From: Imtechella halotolerans
GTDB lineage: Bacteria > Bacteroidota > Bacteroidia > Flavobacteriales > Flavobacteriaceae
DNA length: 64,000 nucleotides
NCBI RefSeq assembly: GCF_028743515.2
Contig: NZ_CP117969.2
Coordinates: 555,001-619,000 of the forward strand
Direction of reading: 5' to 3'
Shown here: positions 29,184-37,694 of the stretch, piece by piece
Position numbering within the stretch: the stretch's first letter is position 1
How the letters are laid out: every line of letters begins with the position of its first letter
The notes under the pieces: generated by a model
What the model saw: the letters and a program-made list of their open reading frames with translations, nothing else
Told to the model about the DNA's origin: nothing
Database searches by the model: none
Position numbers and translations under genes: made by a program

Positions 29184-29191
29184 TAATTTTG
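29184..29191 (+). promoter_or_regulatory. -7 promoter element for the DUF6913-dapA pair
   Basis: TAATTTTG, a perfect TAnnTTTG match, 22 nt before the ATG at 29214. Confidence 0.5.
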
Positions 29192-29213
29192 CAACAAGAT
29201 ATCGTAAAAGTAC

Positions 29214-29723
29214 ATGTTTTTAAAAGCACTCAAAAGAAAGTCAGCTAAGAAATTTTTACATCAAGTAGCTCTGACCCCAAAAAGCAATCGGTCATTTGAT
29301 GTAAAGGCTGTAAAAAAAGTAGCTTGTTTAGTGGATTTAAATGCATTTAATCGACCAGAACAGCTGAACTCATTTTGTGAAGTTTTCGGACTTGAATCAA
29401 GCAATTTTCACCTGCTGGGATATAAAGAACAGCCAGGAGATGCATCCATCGCTTATTTCACGCCTGATGGACTTCAATGGAAAGGAGTATATAAACAGGA
29501 AGAAGTGAACCTTTTTTTAGGGAATACCTACGATATTTTAATTAATTATTTTCAAGAACCTAAAGTGCCTATTTTGGCGGTATCTGCTCGAGTAGATGCA
29601 AACATTCGATTAGGGTTTGATGGAATTGGAGCGAAGTTTAATGATATTCACTTTAAAGGTGAACTTAAAGAAATGGCAGCCTTCCAAAAAGAAATGATGA
29701 AATACTTACAAGTAATACGATAA
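29214..29723 (+). CDS. DUF6913-like protein
   Basis: A 169-residue cytoplasmic protein without signal peptide. Visible features are a basic N-terminus, [25 protein letters not shown], a central beta-rich part ([24 protein letters not shown]) and [13 protein letters not shown]. It is similar to flavobacterial proteins filed as DUF6913, of unknown function; I recognise the type by context beside dapA rather than by a known domain. It is 10 nt upstream of dapA and shares its promoter. Confidence 0.7.
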   Translation: MFLKALKRKSAKKFLHQVALTPKSNRSFDVKAVKKVACLVDLNAFNRPEQLNSFCEVFGLESSNFHLLGYKEQPGDASIAYFTPDGLQWKGVYKQEEVNLFLGNTYDILINYFQEPKVPILAVSARVDANIRLGFDGIGAKFNDIHFKGELKEMAAFQKEMMKYLQVIR

Positions 29724-29733
29724 CTGGAAAACA

Positions 29734-30627
29734 ATGAATACAAAATTTTTAGGAACTGGTGTAGCACTAATTACCCCTTTCCAACAGGATAAATCTGTAG
29801 ATGTACAGGCTTTAGAGCGATTGGTAAATTATGTAATTGAAGGAGGAGTTGAGTATTTAGTGGTGTTAGGGACTACTGCTGAAAGCGCTACCTTGACTAA
29901 AGCAGAGAAAGAACTAGTGAAAAGCACTATTACCAGAGCAAATGCGGGAAGAGTACCTATGGTTTTAGGTGTTGGAGGTAATAATACTGCAGAGGTTGTT
30001 GAAGAACTGACCTCTGGAGAATATGGGGAATATGATGCGATTTTGTCTGTGTCACCTTATTATAACAAACCAACACAAGAGGGGATCTATCAACATTTTA
30101 AAGCTGTTTCTCAGGCTTCCCCAATTCCGGTAATTGTATATAACGTTCCTGGTAGAACCGCCTCAAATATGTTACCTTCTACTGTAGTGCGATTAGCTAA
30201 GGACTTTACAAATATAATAGGTATTAAAGAAGCTGCTGGAGATACCGTTCAGGCTTTTCGTTTAATTAAAGATAAGCCAGAAGGATTTTTAGTAATTTCT
30301 GGTGATGATATGATTACCCTTCCCATGACATTGGCAGGTGGAGCTGGTGTTATTTCTGTAATTGGTCAGGGATTACCAAGAGAATTTTCTCAAATGGTGC
30401 GATATGCCCTAGAAGGAAATGCTATAGAAGCTTCCAAGCTGCATTATCAAATAATGGAGAGTATTGATCTTATTTTTGAAGAAGGAAACCCTGCAGGTAT
30501 TAAAAGTATGTTACAGCAATTAGGGGTCTGCCAGGATGATGTACGTTTACCGCTAGTAGGTGCCACGGAGTCTCTTCAACATAAGATTGCCGCTTTTTTA
30601 AAGCAATTGAATCAGGTTACGGCCTGA
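29734..30627 (+). CDS. dapA: 4-hydroxy-tetrahydrodipicolinate synthase
   Basis: DapA condenses pyruvate with aspartate semialdehyde, the first committed step to lysine and meso-DAP. The 297-residue (beta/alpha)8 aldolase has [17 protein letters not shown], the tyrosine motif [10 protein letters not shown] and the Schiff-base lysine in [10 protein letters not shown], plus [21 protein letters not shown]. All active-site residues of the family are present. The second DAP-pathway gene, dapF, is at 12.4 kb. Confidence 0.97.
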   Translation: MNTKFLGTGVALITPFQQDKSVDVQALERLVNYVIEGGVEYLVVLGTTAESATLTKAEKELVKSTITRANAGRVPMVLGVGGNNTAEVVEELTSGEYGEYDAILSVSPYYNKPTQEGIYQHFKAVSQASPIPVIVYNVPGRTASNMLPSTVVRLAKDFTNIIGIKEAAGDTVQAFRLIKDKPEGFLVISGDDMITLPMTLAGGAGVISVIGQGLPREFSQMVRYALEGNAIEASKLHYQIMESIDLIFEEGNPAGIKSMLQQLGVCQDDVRLPLVGATESLQHKIAAFLKQLNQVTA

Positions 30628-30671
30628 GCCAAGGGGAGTTAAATCTTCCTTAAATGCAATTTTTCTAGATG

Positions 30672-30720
30672 TTTATCTGTTATTTTAGCTTGAAAAATAG
30701 TTTTTATTATAACAGATAAA
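30672..30720. promoter_or_regulatory. 12-bp inverted repeat upstream of bamD
   Basis: TTTATCTGTTAT (30672-30683) and ATAACAGATAAA (30709-30720) are perfect inverted repeats with a 25-nt spacer; four more outer positions give a 16-bp near-match with two mismatches. The spacer holds a second small dyad (AAAAA/TTTTT). The right arm ends 4 nt before the bamD -7 element, so it overlaps the core promoter region. No T run follows, so it is not a good terminator for dapA. Confidence 0.5.
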
Positions 30721-30724
30721 TGTC

Positions 30725-30732
30725 TAATTTTG
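30725..30732 (+). promoter_or_regulatory. -7 promoter element for bamD operon
   Basis: TAATTTTG, a perfect TAnnTTTG match. The upstream ATG at 30737 would be 4 nt from it, so the ATG at 30749 is the more likely start. Confidence 0.55.
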
Positions 30733-30748
30733 CCCAATGTTAAAAAAA

Positions 30749-31546
30749 ATGAGATACCTAGCAGTAGTGTTACTTACACTGGTACTTACAGTTTCATGTA
30801 ATGAATATCAGAAAGTACTGAAAAGTGAGGATGCCAAATTAAAGTATGATTTGGCTGAGAAGTTTTATAACGAAGGAGACTTCCGTAGAGCCAATCGCTT
30901 GTTTGAGCAGATTGCTCCTCAATATATAGGTAAGCCTCAAGGTGAGCGTATCATCTTTATGTATGCCAATTCTTTCTATCAGATTAGAGATTATTATACT
31001 GGGGGATATCAATTTGAGCGTTTTGCAAAATCATATCCTCGTAGTGAGAAGGTTGAAGAAGCGGCATTTTTAGCTGCAAAGTGCTTGTATTTAAGTTCGC
31101 CTAAATATAGTATCGACCAAACTGAAACCCATAAGGCAATCGAAAAATTGCAGCTTTATATCAATCAGTATCCTACCTCAGAGAACTTGCCTGAAGCTAA
31201 TAAGATGGCGCAAGAGTTGAGTGAAAAACTTCAACGTAAGGAATACGAAATAGCTAAGCAGTACAATACTACACGAAATTATGAGTCCTCTGTGACATCG
31301 TTCAATAACTTCTTATTAGATTTTCCAGGTAGTATCTATAGAGAAGATGCGATGTTTTACAGATTTGATTCCGCTTATAGACTTGCCATTAATAGTGTAA
31401 GTTATAAAATAGAAGAGCGTTTACTAGAGGCCGAAGGCCATTATAACAATCTGAAAAAGTACTATCCACAGACCAAGTATGCGGACAAAGCGGATGCTAT
31501 GAAGGCAGAGATAGAGGAACAATTAAAAACAGTTACATCGAAATAA
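30749..31546 (+). CDS. bamD: outer membrane assembly lipoprotein BamD
   Basis: BamD is the essential lipoprotein of the BAM complex, which inserts beta-barrel proteins. The 265-residue protein has a lipobox with Cys17 (VLTVSCNEY) and a tetratricopeptide-repeat body: EKFYNEGDFRRANRLFEQI, SFYQIRDYYTGGYQFERFAKSYPRSEKVEEAAFL and repeats to the C-terminus. An upstream in-frame ATG at 30737 is disfavoured because it lies next to the promoter element. First gene of an operon with an omega-like subunit, coaBC and a PorD-like protein. Confidence 0.93.
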   Translation: MRYLAVVLLTLVLTVSCNEYQKVLKSEDAKLKYDLAEKFYNEGDFRRANRLFEQIAPQYIGKPQGERIIFMYANSFYQIRDYYTGGYQFERFAKSYPRSEKVEEAAFLAAKCLYLSSPKYSIDQTETHKAIEKLQLYINQYPTSENLPEANKMAQELSEKLQRKEYEIAKQYNTTRNYESSVTSFNNFLLDFPGSIYREDAMFYRFDSAYRLAINSVSYKIEERLLEAEGHYNNLKKYYPQTKYADKADAMKAEIEEQLKTVTSK

Positions 31547-31558
31547 TTTAAGGGATAT

Positions 31559-31882
31559 ATGAGCGATTTAAAGAAGACAGAAGCGCCGGTAACTACCATT
31601 ACGTATGACCGCAATAAGTTAGATACGCCTACGGAAAATGTCTATGAGGCTATTTCTATTGTCGCTAAACGCGCGATACAAATCAACGCTGAGATTAAAA
31701 AGGAGTTAATTGAGAAGTTAGAAGAGTTTGCTACTTATAACGATAGCCTAGAGGAGATCTTTGAAAACAAAGAGCAAATTGAAGTTTCTAAATTCTACGA
31801 GAAATTACCAAAACCACATGCATTAGCAGTTCAAGAGTGGTTGGAGAATAAAATTTACTACAGAAATACAGAGGAAAAATAA
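31559..31882 (+). CDS. rpoZ: RNA polymerase omega-like subunit (Rpb6 family)
   Basis: A 107-residue protein located between bamD and coaBC, where Bacteroidota encode their RNA polymerase omega/Rpb6-like subunit. The motif VYEAISIVAKRAIQINAEIKKELIEKL is the omega-type helix that clamps the beta' C-terminus. It is longer than E. coli omega and has a charged tail (SLEEIFENKEQIEV...). Gene symbol rests on position and the helix motif. Short gaps of 12 nt on each side show co-transcription. Confidence 0.8.
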   Translation: MSDLKKTEAPVTTITYDRNKLDTPTENVYEAISIVAKRAIQINAEIKKELIEKLEEFATYNDSLEEIFENKEQIEVSKFYEKLPKPHALAVQEWLENKIYYRNTEEK

Positions 31883-31894
31883 TCCTACCATATT

Positions 31895-33106
31895 ATGTCT
31901 ATACTAAGCGGCAAAAACATACTGTTAGGAATTACAGGTGGCATTGCCGCTTATAAGACTCCTTCTTTGGTAAGGCTTTTTGTGAAAGCAGGAGCCCATG
32001 TACGTGTAGTTATGACGGACAGTGCCAAAGAATTTGTTACCCCACTTTCACTTTCTACAGTTTCAAAAAATCCGGTATATTCTTCTTTTACCAGTGAAGG
32101 TGAAGAGAATGGGCTTTGGAATAATCATGTGGATTTAGGGTTGTGGGCTGATATCATGCTTATAGCACCAGCGACGGCTAATACATTGTCTAAAATGGCT
32201 CATGGTGTAAGTGATAATTTTTTGTTAGCTACCTACCTTTCTGCCAAATGTCCTGTATTTTTTGCCCCGGCAATGGACCTGGATATGTACAGACATTCCT
32301 CTACGCGAAACACCTTTGATATTTTAAGAGCTTTCGGCAACATTATGATTCCGGCAACTCATGGTGAACTCGCTAGTGGACTTGTTGGAGAAGGGCGAAT
32401 GGCAGAACCTGAAGATATTTTTTCTTTTGTAGAGGCAGAGTTGTACAAAAAATTACCACTTAGAGGGAAACGATTTTTAGTCACCGCAGGTCCTACCTAT
32501 GAGGCCATCGATCCTGTGCGTTTTATTGGAAACCATTCCAGTGGAAAAATGGGAATAGCTATCGCTAATTCGGCCGCTAGTTTAGGGGCTGAGGTGGTAT
32601 TAGTGTTAGGACCATCCACTGAAACTGAATTTCATCCTCAGGTAATCGTCGAGCGTGTAGTAAGCGCCAAACAGATGTATGAGGCCGCCCATGTTCATTA
32701 TCCCGATGTAGATGTAGCTATTTTAGCAGCAGCAGTTGCTGATTACAGACCTACATCTGTGGCTGATCAGAAAATAAAAAAAGCGACTTCAGCGTTACAT
32801 ATAGAGTTGGAGCCGACCCAGGATATATTAGCCTCTTTAGGAACGCTGAAAAAACAGCAATTTCTAGTGGGTTTTGCCTTAGAAACGGAAAACGAGAAAG
32901 ACAATGCTATTGGCAAACTAAAGCGAAAGAATTTAGATGCCATTGTACTTAATTCTCTGAATGACCAAGGAGCTGGTTTTGGTAAATCAACAAATAAAAT
33001 TACCTTTATAGACAAAGAGCAAGTTTCGATAGATTTTCCATTGAAAACTAAAGTGGAAGTAGCTCAGGATATTATAAATGAAATTATCTCTCGTATCCAT
33101 GCGTAA
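31895..33106 (+). CDS. coaBC: bifunctional CoaBC (phosphopantothenoylcysteine synthetase/decarboxylase)
   Basis: CoaBC carries out two steps of coenzyme A synthesis: addition of cysteine to phosphopantothenate and FMN-dependent decarboxylation. The 403-residue protein has the flavoprotein CoaC domain (GITGGIAAYKTPSLVRL, VDLGLWAD, MLIAPATANTLSKMAHGVSDN, PAMDLDMY) and the CoaB domain (VTAGPTYEAIDPVRFIGNHSSGKMG). Where many CoaC proteins have a conserved Cys in an ACG-type clamp (E. coli Cys158), this one reads GELASGLVGEGRMAEP, with Ser at that place. I recall the same form from other Bacteroidota, so it is probably normal for the group. The second CoA gene, coaE, is at 38.7 kb. Confidence 0.95.
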   Translation: MSILSGKNILLGITGGIAAYKTPSLVRLFVKAGAHVRVVMTDSAKEFVTPLSLSTVSKNPVYSSFTSEGEENGLWNNHVDLGLWADIMLIAPATANTLSKMAHGVSDNFLLATYLSAKCPVFFAPAMDLDMYRHSSTRNTFDILRAFGNIMIPATHGELASGLVGEGRMAEPEDIFSFVEAELYKKLPLRGKRFLVTAGPTYEAIDPVRFIGNHSSGKMGIAIANSAASLGAEVVLVLGPSTETEFHPQVIVERVVSAKQMYEAAHVHYPDVDVAILAAAVADYRPTSVADQKIKKATSALHIELEPTQDILASLGTLKKQQFLVGFALETENEKDNAIGKLKRKNLDAIVLNSLNDQGAGFGKSTNKITFIDKEQVSIDFPLKTKVEVAQDIINEIISRIHA

Positions 33107-33989
33107 TGTAGTTGCTTTATTAGTTGTATTATGTTGTATTGGGACCATTGGAGCCCAGGAATTGAATTGTAGCGTTCAGGTCAATTATCAGCAGGTCAAT
33201 CAAACTAATAGGCAAATTTTTCAAACATTACAGCGATCTCTCAATGAGTTTGTCAATCAAACCCGTTGGACTGATAAAACGGTGGGAAATAATGAGCGTA
33301 TTAATTGCTCCATGGTAATTACGGTGTCTAGCTATGAATCGGACCGTTTTCAAGCTACCATCCAAGTTCAGTCAAACAGACCGGTTTTCGATTCATCCTA
33401 CAAAACCACTGTTTTCAATTTTAATGACAGAAACTTTTCATTTGCCTATCAGGAATACCAACCTATATTCTTTAATCCCAATAGTTTTGATTCGAACTTA
33501 ACTGCAGTCATAGCCTATTATGTGTATGTAATTTTAGGAATTGATGCGGATACTTTTAAGGCCAATGGCGGTACAGAATATTATCGTCAGGCGCAACAAA
33601 TCGTTACGATGGCCCAAAGTAGCGGCTATATCGGATGGCAACAGACGGAAGGGAATCGTACACGATGGGAATTAACGGATAATTTGCTTTCAAATACTTT
33701 TAAGGAATATCGCTCTGCTATGTACAACTATCATCGTTTAGGGTTAGATACGATGGTTAAAGACCGAAAGGGAGGTAAAGATGTGATATCGGCTAGTATT
33801 CGACAATTTGAAATTTTAGCAGGTCGCCGTCCTAATGCACTGCTTACCCAAACCTTCTTTGATGCTAAAGCAGATGAAATTCAACAAATTTTCTCTGGAG
33901 GACCTATGGTAAATACGTCTAGTTTAGTTCAAATCTTGAATAAAGTAGCACCGATTCATGCCGATAAGTGGCAACGAATTAAGCCGTAA
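33099..33989 (+). CDS. porD: DUF4835 family secreted protein (PorD-like)
   Basis: A 296-residue exported protein with a signal peptide (cleavage near GAQ) and a DUF4835 body: QELNCSVQVNYQQVNQTNRQIFQTLQRSLNEFVNQTRW, VIAYYVYVILGIDADTFKANGGTEYY. This family is also named PorD in connection with the type IX secretion system of Bacteroidota, although its exact role there is unclear. An earlier ATG at 33078 is possible; 33099 gives a cleaner signal peptide and an 8-nt overlap with coaBC. Last gene of the bamD operon. recN follows from its own promoter. The symbol is tentative. Confidence 0.78.
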   Translation: MRNVVALLVVLCCIGTIGAQELNCSVQVNYQQVNQTNRQIFQTLQRSLNEFVNQTRWTDKTVGNNERINCSMVITVSSYESDRFQATIQVQSNRPVFDSSYKTTVFNFNDRNFSFAYQEYQPIFFNPNSFDSNLTAVIAYYVYVILGIDADTFKANGGTEYYRQAQQIVTMAQSSGYIGWQQTEGNRTRWELTDNLLSNTFKEYRSAMYNYHRLGLDTMVKDRKGGKDVISASIRQFEILAGRRPNALLTQTFFDAKADEIQQIFSGGPMVNTSSLVQILNKVAPIHADKWQRIKP

Positions 33990-33995
33990 AAGGCA

Positions 33996-34025
33996 TTTGC
34001 GCACCCAAGGAAATCATTATATTTG
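33996..34025 (+). promoter_or_regulatory. promoter of recN
   Basis: TTTG (33996-33999), 18 nt, then TATATTTG (34018-34025): both the -33 and the -7 elements of the Bacteroidota promoter are present at near-ideal spacing. The best-formed promoter in the window along with that of fabI. Confidence 0.7.
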
Positions 34026-34047
34026 AGGCTGATTAAAACCTACAGCT

Positions 34048-35700
34048 GTGTTACAATCTCTTTCCATTAAAAATTTTGCACTTATTGAGGATATTAAAGT
34101 GCGTTTTTCTGAAGGCTTTTTGGTGATTACCGGAGAGACGGGGGCTGGGAAATCCATTCTCCTGGACGCGCTTTCGTTGGTATTAGGTAAAAGAGCGGAT
34201 CTGAATAGCTTAAAGAATAAAGAAGAGAAATGTGTTATTGAGGCAGTATTTGATATTGAGCATTACGGATTAGCGCCTTTTTTTGCTGCAGAAGACATAG
34301 ATTTTGATGCTTCCACCATTATTCGTAGAGAAATTCTTCCTAGTGGAAAATCCAGAGCTTTTATCAATGATACACCAGTTACCTTAGATGTAATGAGCTC
34401 CTTAGGAGAACAACTGGTTGATGTGCATTCTCAACATCAGACCTTACAGCTGGGAGATACTGCTTTTCAGTTCGGGTTCATTGATGCTGTGGCTGGAAAC
34501 ACATTGGTTTTAGAAAAGTATACAAGTGCTTATAAGGAACTGCAGAAAGCTCGAGCAGTGTTAAAAAGTACGGTGGATAGCCAAGCAGAAGCTCAAAAGG
34601 AATATGACTATAATCTTTTCCTTTTAAAAGAACTAAAGGAAGCTAAATTGCAAGCTGGAGTACAAGAACAACTGGAGGAAGTACATGAGAAGCTTTCCAA
34701 TATAGAAACCATTCAAGAACGACTTGCAGCTGGGATTCAGTTATTCTCTGAGGAGAGTGTTGGCGTGCTAAGTTCACTAAGTGAACTGAAGTCCACATTT
34801 CAAAAACTTACCAGTTATGGGAAGGTATTTCAGGAATTGTCCGATCGACTACAATCGCTATTTATAGAGGCGGAAGATATTCATCAAGAGTTACAAATGC
34901 AAGTGCAAGGATTGGAAAGCGATCCTGGGCAATTGGAGCAGGTAAGTGCTCGACTTCAAAGAATATATGATCTCCAAAAAAAGCATCAGGTTGCAACTGT
35001 AGAGGAGTTGCTTACGATTGAAAAAGCCTTAGAGGTGAAAGTGGGGGTGGTAGAAAATGCAGAAGAGTTTATTAAGGAGCAGCAAAAGGAGGTGGAAAAG
35101 GCCTCTGAGTTTACCGATAAAATAGCGGAACAAATACGTGCTAATCGATTGAAAGTGATTCCTAAATTGAAAAAGCAATTGGAAACCATGTTGGCTGAAT
35201 TGGGAATGCCTAATGCGCAGTTTCAAATTGAAGTAGCTCCTTCTGAGGTCTATTTTGCCAATGGTAAGGATTCACTTGTGTTTTTATTTTCAGCTAATAA
35301 GGGAACCGCTTTTGGTGAGCTTAAAAAGGTAGCTTCAGGAGGGGAGTTGTCACGAATAATGTTGGTGATTAAGGCAATCATGGCAGAACATATGTCCCTT
35401 CCAACCATCATGTTTGATGAAATAGATACTGGGGTTTCTGGTGAAATTGCTTCTAAAATGGCAGCTATTATGAAGGAAATGAGTGCCAGTAGACAGGTGT
35501 TTTCTATTACTCATTTACCGCAGGTAGCTTCCAAAGGAGGGCATCATTATAAGGTGTTTAAGGAAGAGGTGTCAGGTGTTACAGCAACCCAACTTACCTT
35601 ACTTTCTAAGGAAGAAAGAATAGTTGAAATAGCGCAAATGTTGGGAGGAAACCTTGTTACGGAATCAGCTCTTGCACACGCAAAGGAATTATTAGCCTAG
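34048..35700 (+). CDS. recN: DNA repair protein RecN
   Basis: RecN is an SMC-like ATPase that acts early in double-strand-break repair. The 550-residue protein has Walker A ITGETGAGKSILLDALSLVLGKRAD, a coiled-coil middle, the ABC signature (VASGGELSRIMLVIKA) and Walker B with PTIMFDEIDTGVSGEIASKM. The start is GTG at 34048, 22 nt past a promoter element, and gives the usual N-terminus LQSLSIKNFALIEDI. Nothing in the upstream region resembles a LexA box. Confidence 0.96.
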   Translation: MLQSLSIKNFALIEDIKVRFSEGFLVITGETGAGKSILLDALSLVLGKRADLNSLKNKEEKCVIEAVFDIEHYGLAPFFAAEDIDFDASTIIRREILPSGKSRAFINDTPVTLDVMSSLGEQLVDVHSQHQTLQLGDTAFQFGFIDAVAGNTLVLEKYTSAYKELQKARAVLKSTVDSQAEAQKEYDYNLFLLKELKEAKLQAGVQEQLEEVHEKLSNIETIQERLAAGIQLFSEESVGVLSSLSELKSTFQKLTSYGKVFQELSDRLQSLFIEAEDIHQELQMQVQGLESDPGQLEQVSARLQRIYDLQKKHQVATVEELLTIEKALEVKVGVVENAEEFIKEQQKEVEKASEFTDKIAEQIRANRLKVIPKLKKQLETMLAELGMPNAQFQIEVAPSEVYFANGKDSLVFLFSANKGTAFGELKKVASGGELSRIMLVIKAIMAEHMSLPTIMFDEIDTGVSGEIASKMAAIMKEMSASRQVFSITHLPQVASKGGHHYKVFKEEVSGVTATQLTLLSKEERIVEIAQMLGGNLVTESALAHAKELLA

Positions 35701-35743
35701 AAATCAGGCGTTTTAATAAAAAACAAATAACAAATTAACAGAG

Positions 35744-35772
35744 TTGCTTATTGATCAATAATTGTATCTTTG
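35744..35772 (+). promoter_or_regulatory. promoter of fabI
   Basis: TTG (35744-35746), 18 nt, then TATCTTTG (35765-35772). Both elements of the Bacteroidota promoter with the same spacing as that of recN; the fabI ATG is 33 nt downstream. Confidence 0.7.
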
Positions 35773-35805
35773 GTCAAAATAACAACTACCTAAAAACACG
35801 ATTAT

Positions 35806-36618
35806 ATGTCTTACAACTTATTGAAAGGTAAAAGAGGGATCATCTTTGGTGCACTTGATGAAAATTCAATTGCGTGGAAAACGGCAGAACGCGTTCATGC
35901 TGAAGGAGGTACATTTGTATTGACCAATGCACCTATTGCAATGCGTATGGGGCAAATCAATGCTTTAGCAGAAAAAACAGGTTCTCAGATTATCCCTGCT
36001 GATGCAACTAATATGGAAGATTTACAGAATTTGGTAACCAAGGCAATGGAAATTCTTGGAGGAAAACTTGATTTTGTATTGCATTCTATAGGTATGTCTG
36101 TAAACGTACGAAAAGGGATTCATTATACAGAATCTAATTATGATTTCACTACCAAAGGTTGGGATGTATCAGCGGTTTCTTTCCATAAAGTTTGTCAAAC
36201 TTTGTATAAGAATGATGCTATGAACGAGTGGGGAAGTATTGTAGCTTTAACGTATATGGCTGCACAACGTACCTTCCCTGATTATAATGATATGGCAGAT
36301 AATAAGGCGTACCTTGAGTCTATTGCTCGAAGTTTTGGTTATTTCTTTGGGAAAGATAGAAAAGTACGTGTGAATACCATATCTCAATCACCAACCCCAA
36401 CCACTGCAGGTCAAGGAGTGAAAGGATTTGATGGATTTATTGCGTATGCAGAGGCTATGTCTCCACTAGGAAACGCTACAGCTCAAGACTGTGCAGATTA
36501 CACGGTATCTCTTTTCTCAGATCTTACTAAAAAGGTGACTATGCAGAATTTATTCCATGATGGTGGATTCTCAAATACAGGAGTAAGTCAAGAAGTGATT
36601 GAAAAATTCAATCCATAA
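35806..36618 (+). CDS. fabI: enoyl-[acyl-carrier-protein] reductase FabI
   Basis: FabI reduces enoyl-ACP in the last step of each fatty-acid elongation cycle, using NADH. The 270-residue SDR protein has the N-terminal GIIFGALDENSIAWKTAERVH cofactor loop of the FabI branch, the VLHSIGMS strand, and the active-site tyrosine-lysine pair in DYNDMADNK (Tyr-x6-Lys), which separates FabI from other SDRs. The length and motifs match flavobacterial FabI. Own promoter and terminator. Confidence 0.95.
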   Translation: MSYNLLKGKRGIIFGALDENSIAWKTAERVHAEGGTFVLTNAPIAMRMGQINALAEKTGSQIIPADATNMEDLQNLVTKAMEILGGKLDFVLHSIGMSVNVRKGIHYTESNYDFTTKGWDVSAVSFHKVCQTLYKNDAMNEWGSIVALTYMAAQRTFPDYNDMADNKAYLESIARSFGYFFGKDRKVRVNTISQSPTPTTAGQGVKGFDGFIAYAEAMSPLGNATAQDCADYTVSLFSDLTKKVTMQNLFHDGGFSNTGVSQEVIEKFNP

Positions 36619-36637
36619 TATATCCTTATGAATATCT

Positions 36638-36665
36638 AAAAGCCTCTTGTAAAAGGGGCTTTTTT
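36638..36665 (+). terminator. rho-independent terminator of fabI
   Basis: A stem of about 10 bp (AAAGCCTCTT/AAGGGGCTTT, with one G-T pair) followed by a T run; it lies about 20 nt past the fabI stop codon. Confidence 0.8.
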
Positions 36666-36680
36666 CGTTGTTAAAATATG

Positions 36681-36688
36681 TATTTTTG
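36681..36688 (+). promoter_or_regulatory. -7 promoter element for the glycosyltransferase operon
   Basis: TATTTTTG, a perfect TAnnTTTG match. The upstream in-frame ATG at 36678 lies before and across it, so translation must start at ATG 36693, which gives an almost leaderless mRNA. Confidence 0.5.
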
Positions 36689-36692
36689 TAAA

Positions 36693-37694
36693 ATGAATAT
36701 ACATTTTTCTATAGTTGTGCCAGTGTATAACCGGCCTGATGAAACTCGTGAATTACTAGAGAGTATTGCAGCTCAAACGTATGATCAAACCTTTGAAGTC
36801 GTTATTGTGGAGGATGGTTCTCAAATAACTTCCGAGGCAGAGGTGGCAAAGTTTCAATCACAACTGGATATTCATTATTTGTGTAAGTCCAACTCCGGAC
36901 CTGGTGATTCCCGTAACTATGGAATGCGTTTAGCTAAAGGTTCCTACTTTATCATATTAGATTCTGATTGTATACTTCCTGAACATTACCTGGAATCTGT
37001 AGCAAGTTTTTTAGACAAGAATTTTGTACACTGCTTTGGTGGTCCTGATGCAGCTCTAGATAGTTTTTCTACTATTCAAAAGGCCATTAACTATAGTATG
37101 ACGTCATTTTTTACCACAGGAGGTATTCGTGGAAGTAAAAAATCTGTCAATAAATTCCAGCCGCGCAGTTTTAATATGGGAATATCCAAGGAGGCCTTTT
37201 TAGCCACTGGAGGCTATGGGAAAATTCACCCGGGAGAAGACCCTGACCTAACTATTCGATTATGGGAAACGGGTTATGAAACAGCCCTTATAGAAGATGC
37301 ATTTGTATACCACAAAAGGCGTATATCATGGGAGAAATTTTATAAGCAAGTCAATAAGTTTGGTCAAACCAGACCTATACTTAATAATCGATATCCTTAC
37401 ACAGCTAAAATCACCTATTGGTTTCCGGCCTTGTTTTGTATAGGGTTTGTTGTGGCATTAAGTTTGTTGTTTTTCGGGCAAGTAGCTGGAATACTTTTAT
37501 ATGCCAGTTATTTTATTGTGATCATAATGCATAGTGCCAGAGAAAATAAAAGCTGGAAAGTAGGACTAATGACCCTAATTGCTGTATGCATTCAGTTTTT
37601 TGGATATGGATATGGTTTTTTGAGGTCAACTTTGGTTTTACGACTTGTTAAAAAGAGTCCAGAAGAGTTATTTCCGCACCTATTCTTTAAGTAG
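36693..37694 (+). CDS. family 2 glycosyltransferase with C-terminal membrane helices
   Basis: A 333-residue GT-A fold glycosyltransferase. Features: FSIVVPVYNRPDETRELLESI at the start, VVIVEDGS, the nucleotide-sugar DxD-type motif ILDSDCILPE and a region around GYGKIHPGEDPDLTIRLWE for the acceptor. Two or three transmembrane helices near residues 245-320 anchor it in the inner membrane. ATG 36693 chosen because the earlier one is covered by the promoter. It directly precedes a YbbR-domain protein and coaE. Acceptor and sugar unknown. Confidence 0.9.
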   Translation: MNIHFSIVVPVYNRPDETRELLESIAAQTYDQTFEVVIVEDGSQITSEAEVAKFQSQLDIHYLCKSNSGPGDSRNYGMRLAKGSYFIILDSDCILPEHYLESVASFLDKNFVHCFGGPDAALDSFSTIQKAINYSMTSFFTTGGIRGSKKSVNKFQPRSFNMGISKEAFLATGGYGKIHPGEDPDLTIRLWETGYETALIEDAFVYHKRRISWEKFYKQVNKFGQTRPILNNRYPYTAKITYWFPALFCIGFVVALSLLFFGQVAGILLYASYFIVIIMHSARENKSWKVGLMTLIAVCIQFFGYGYGFLRSTLVLRLVKKSPEELFPHLFFK

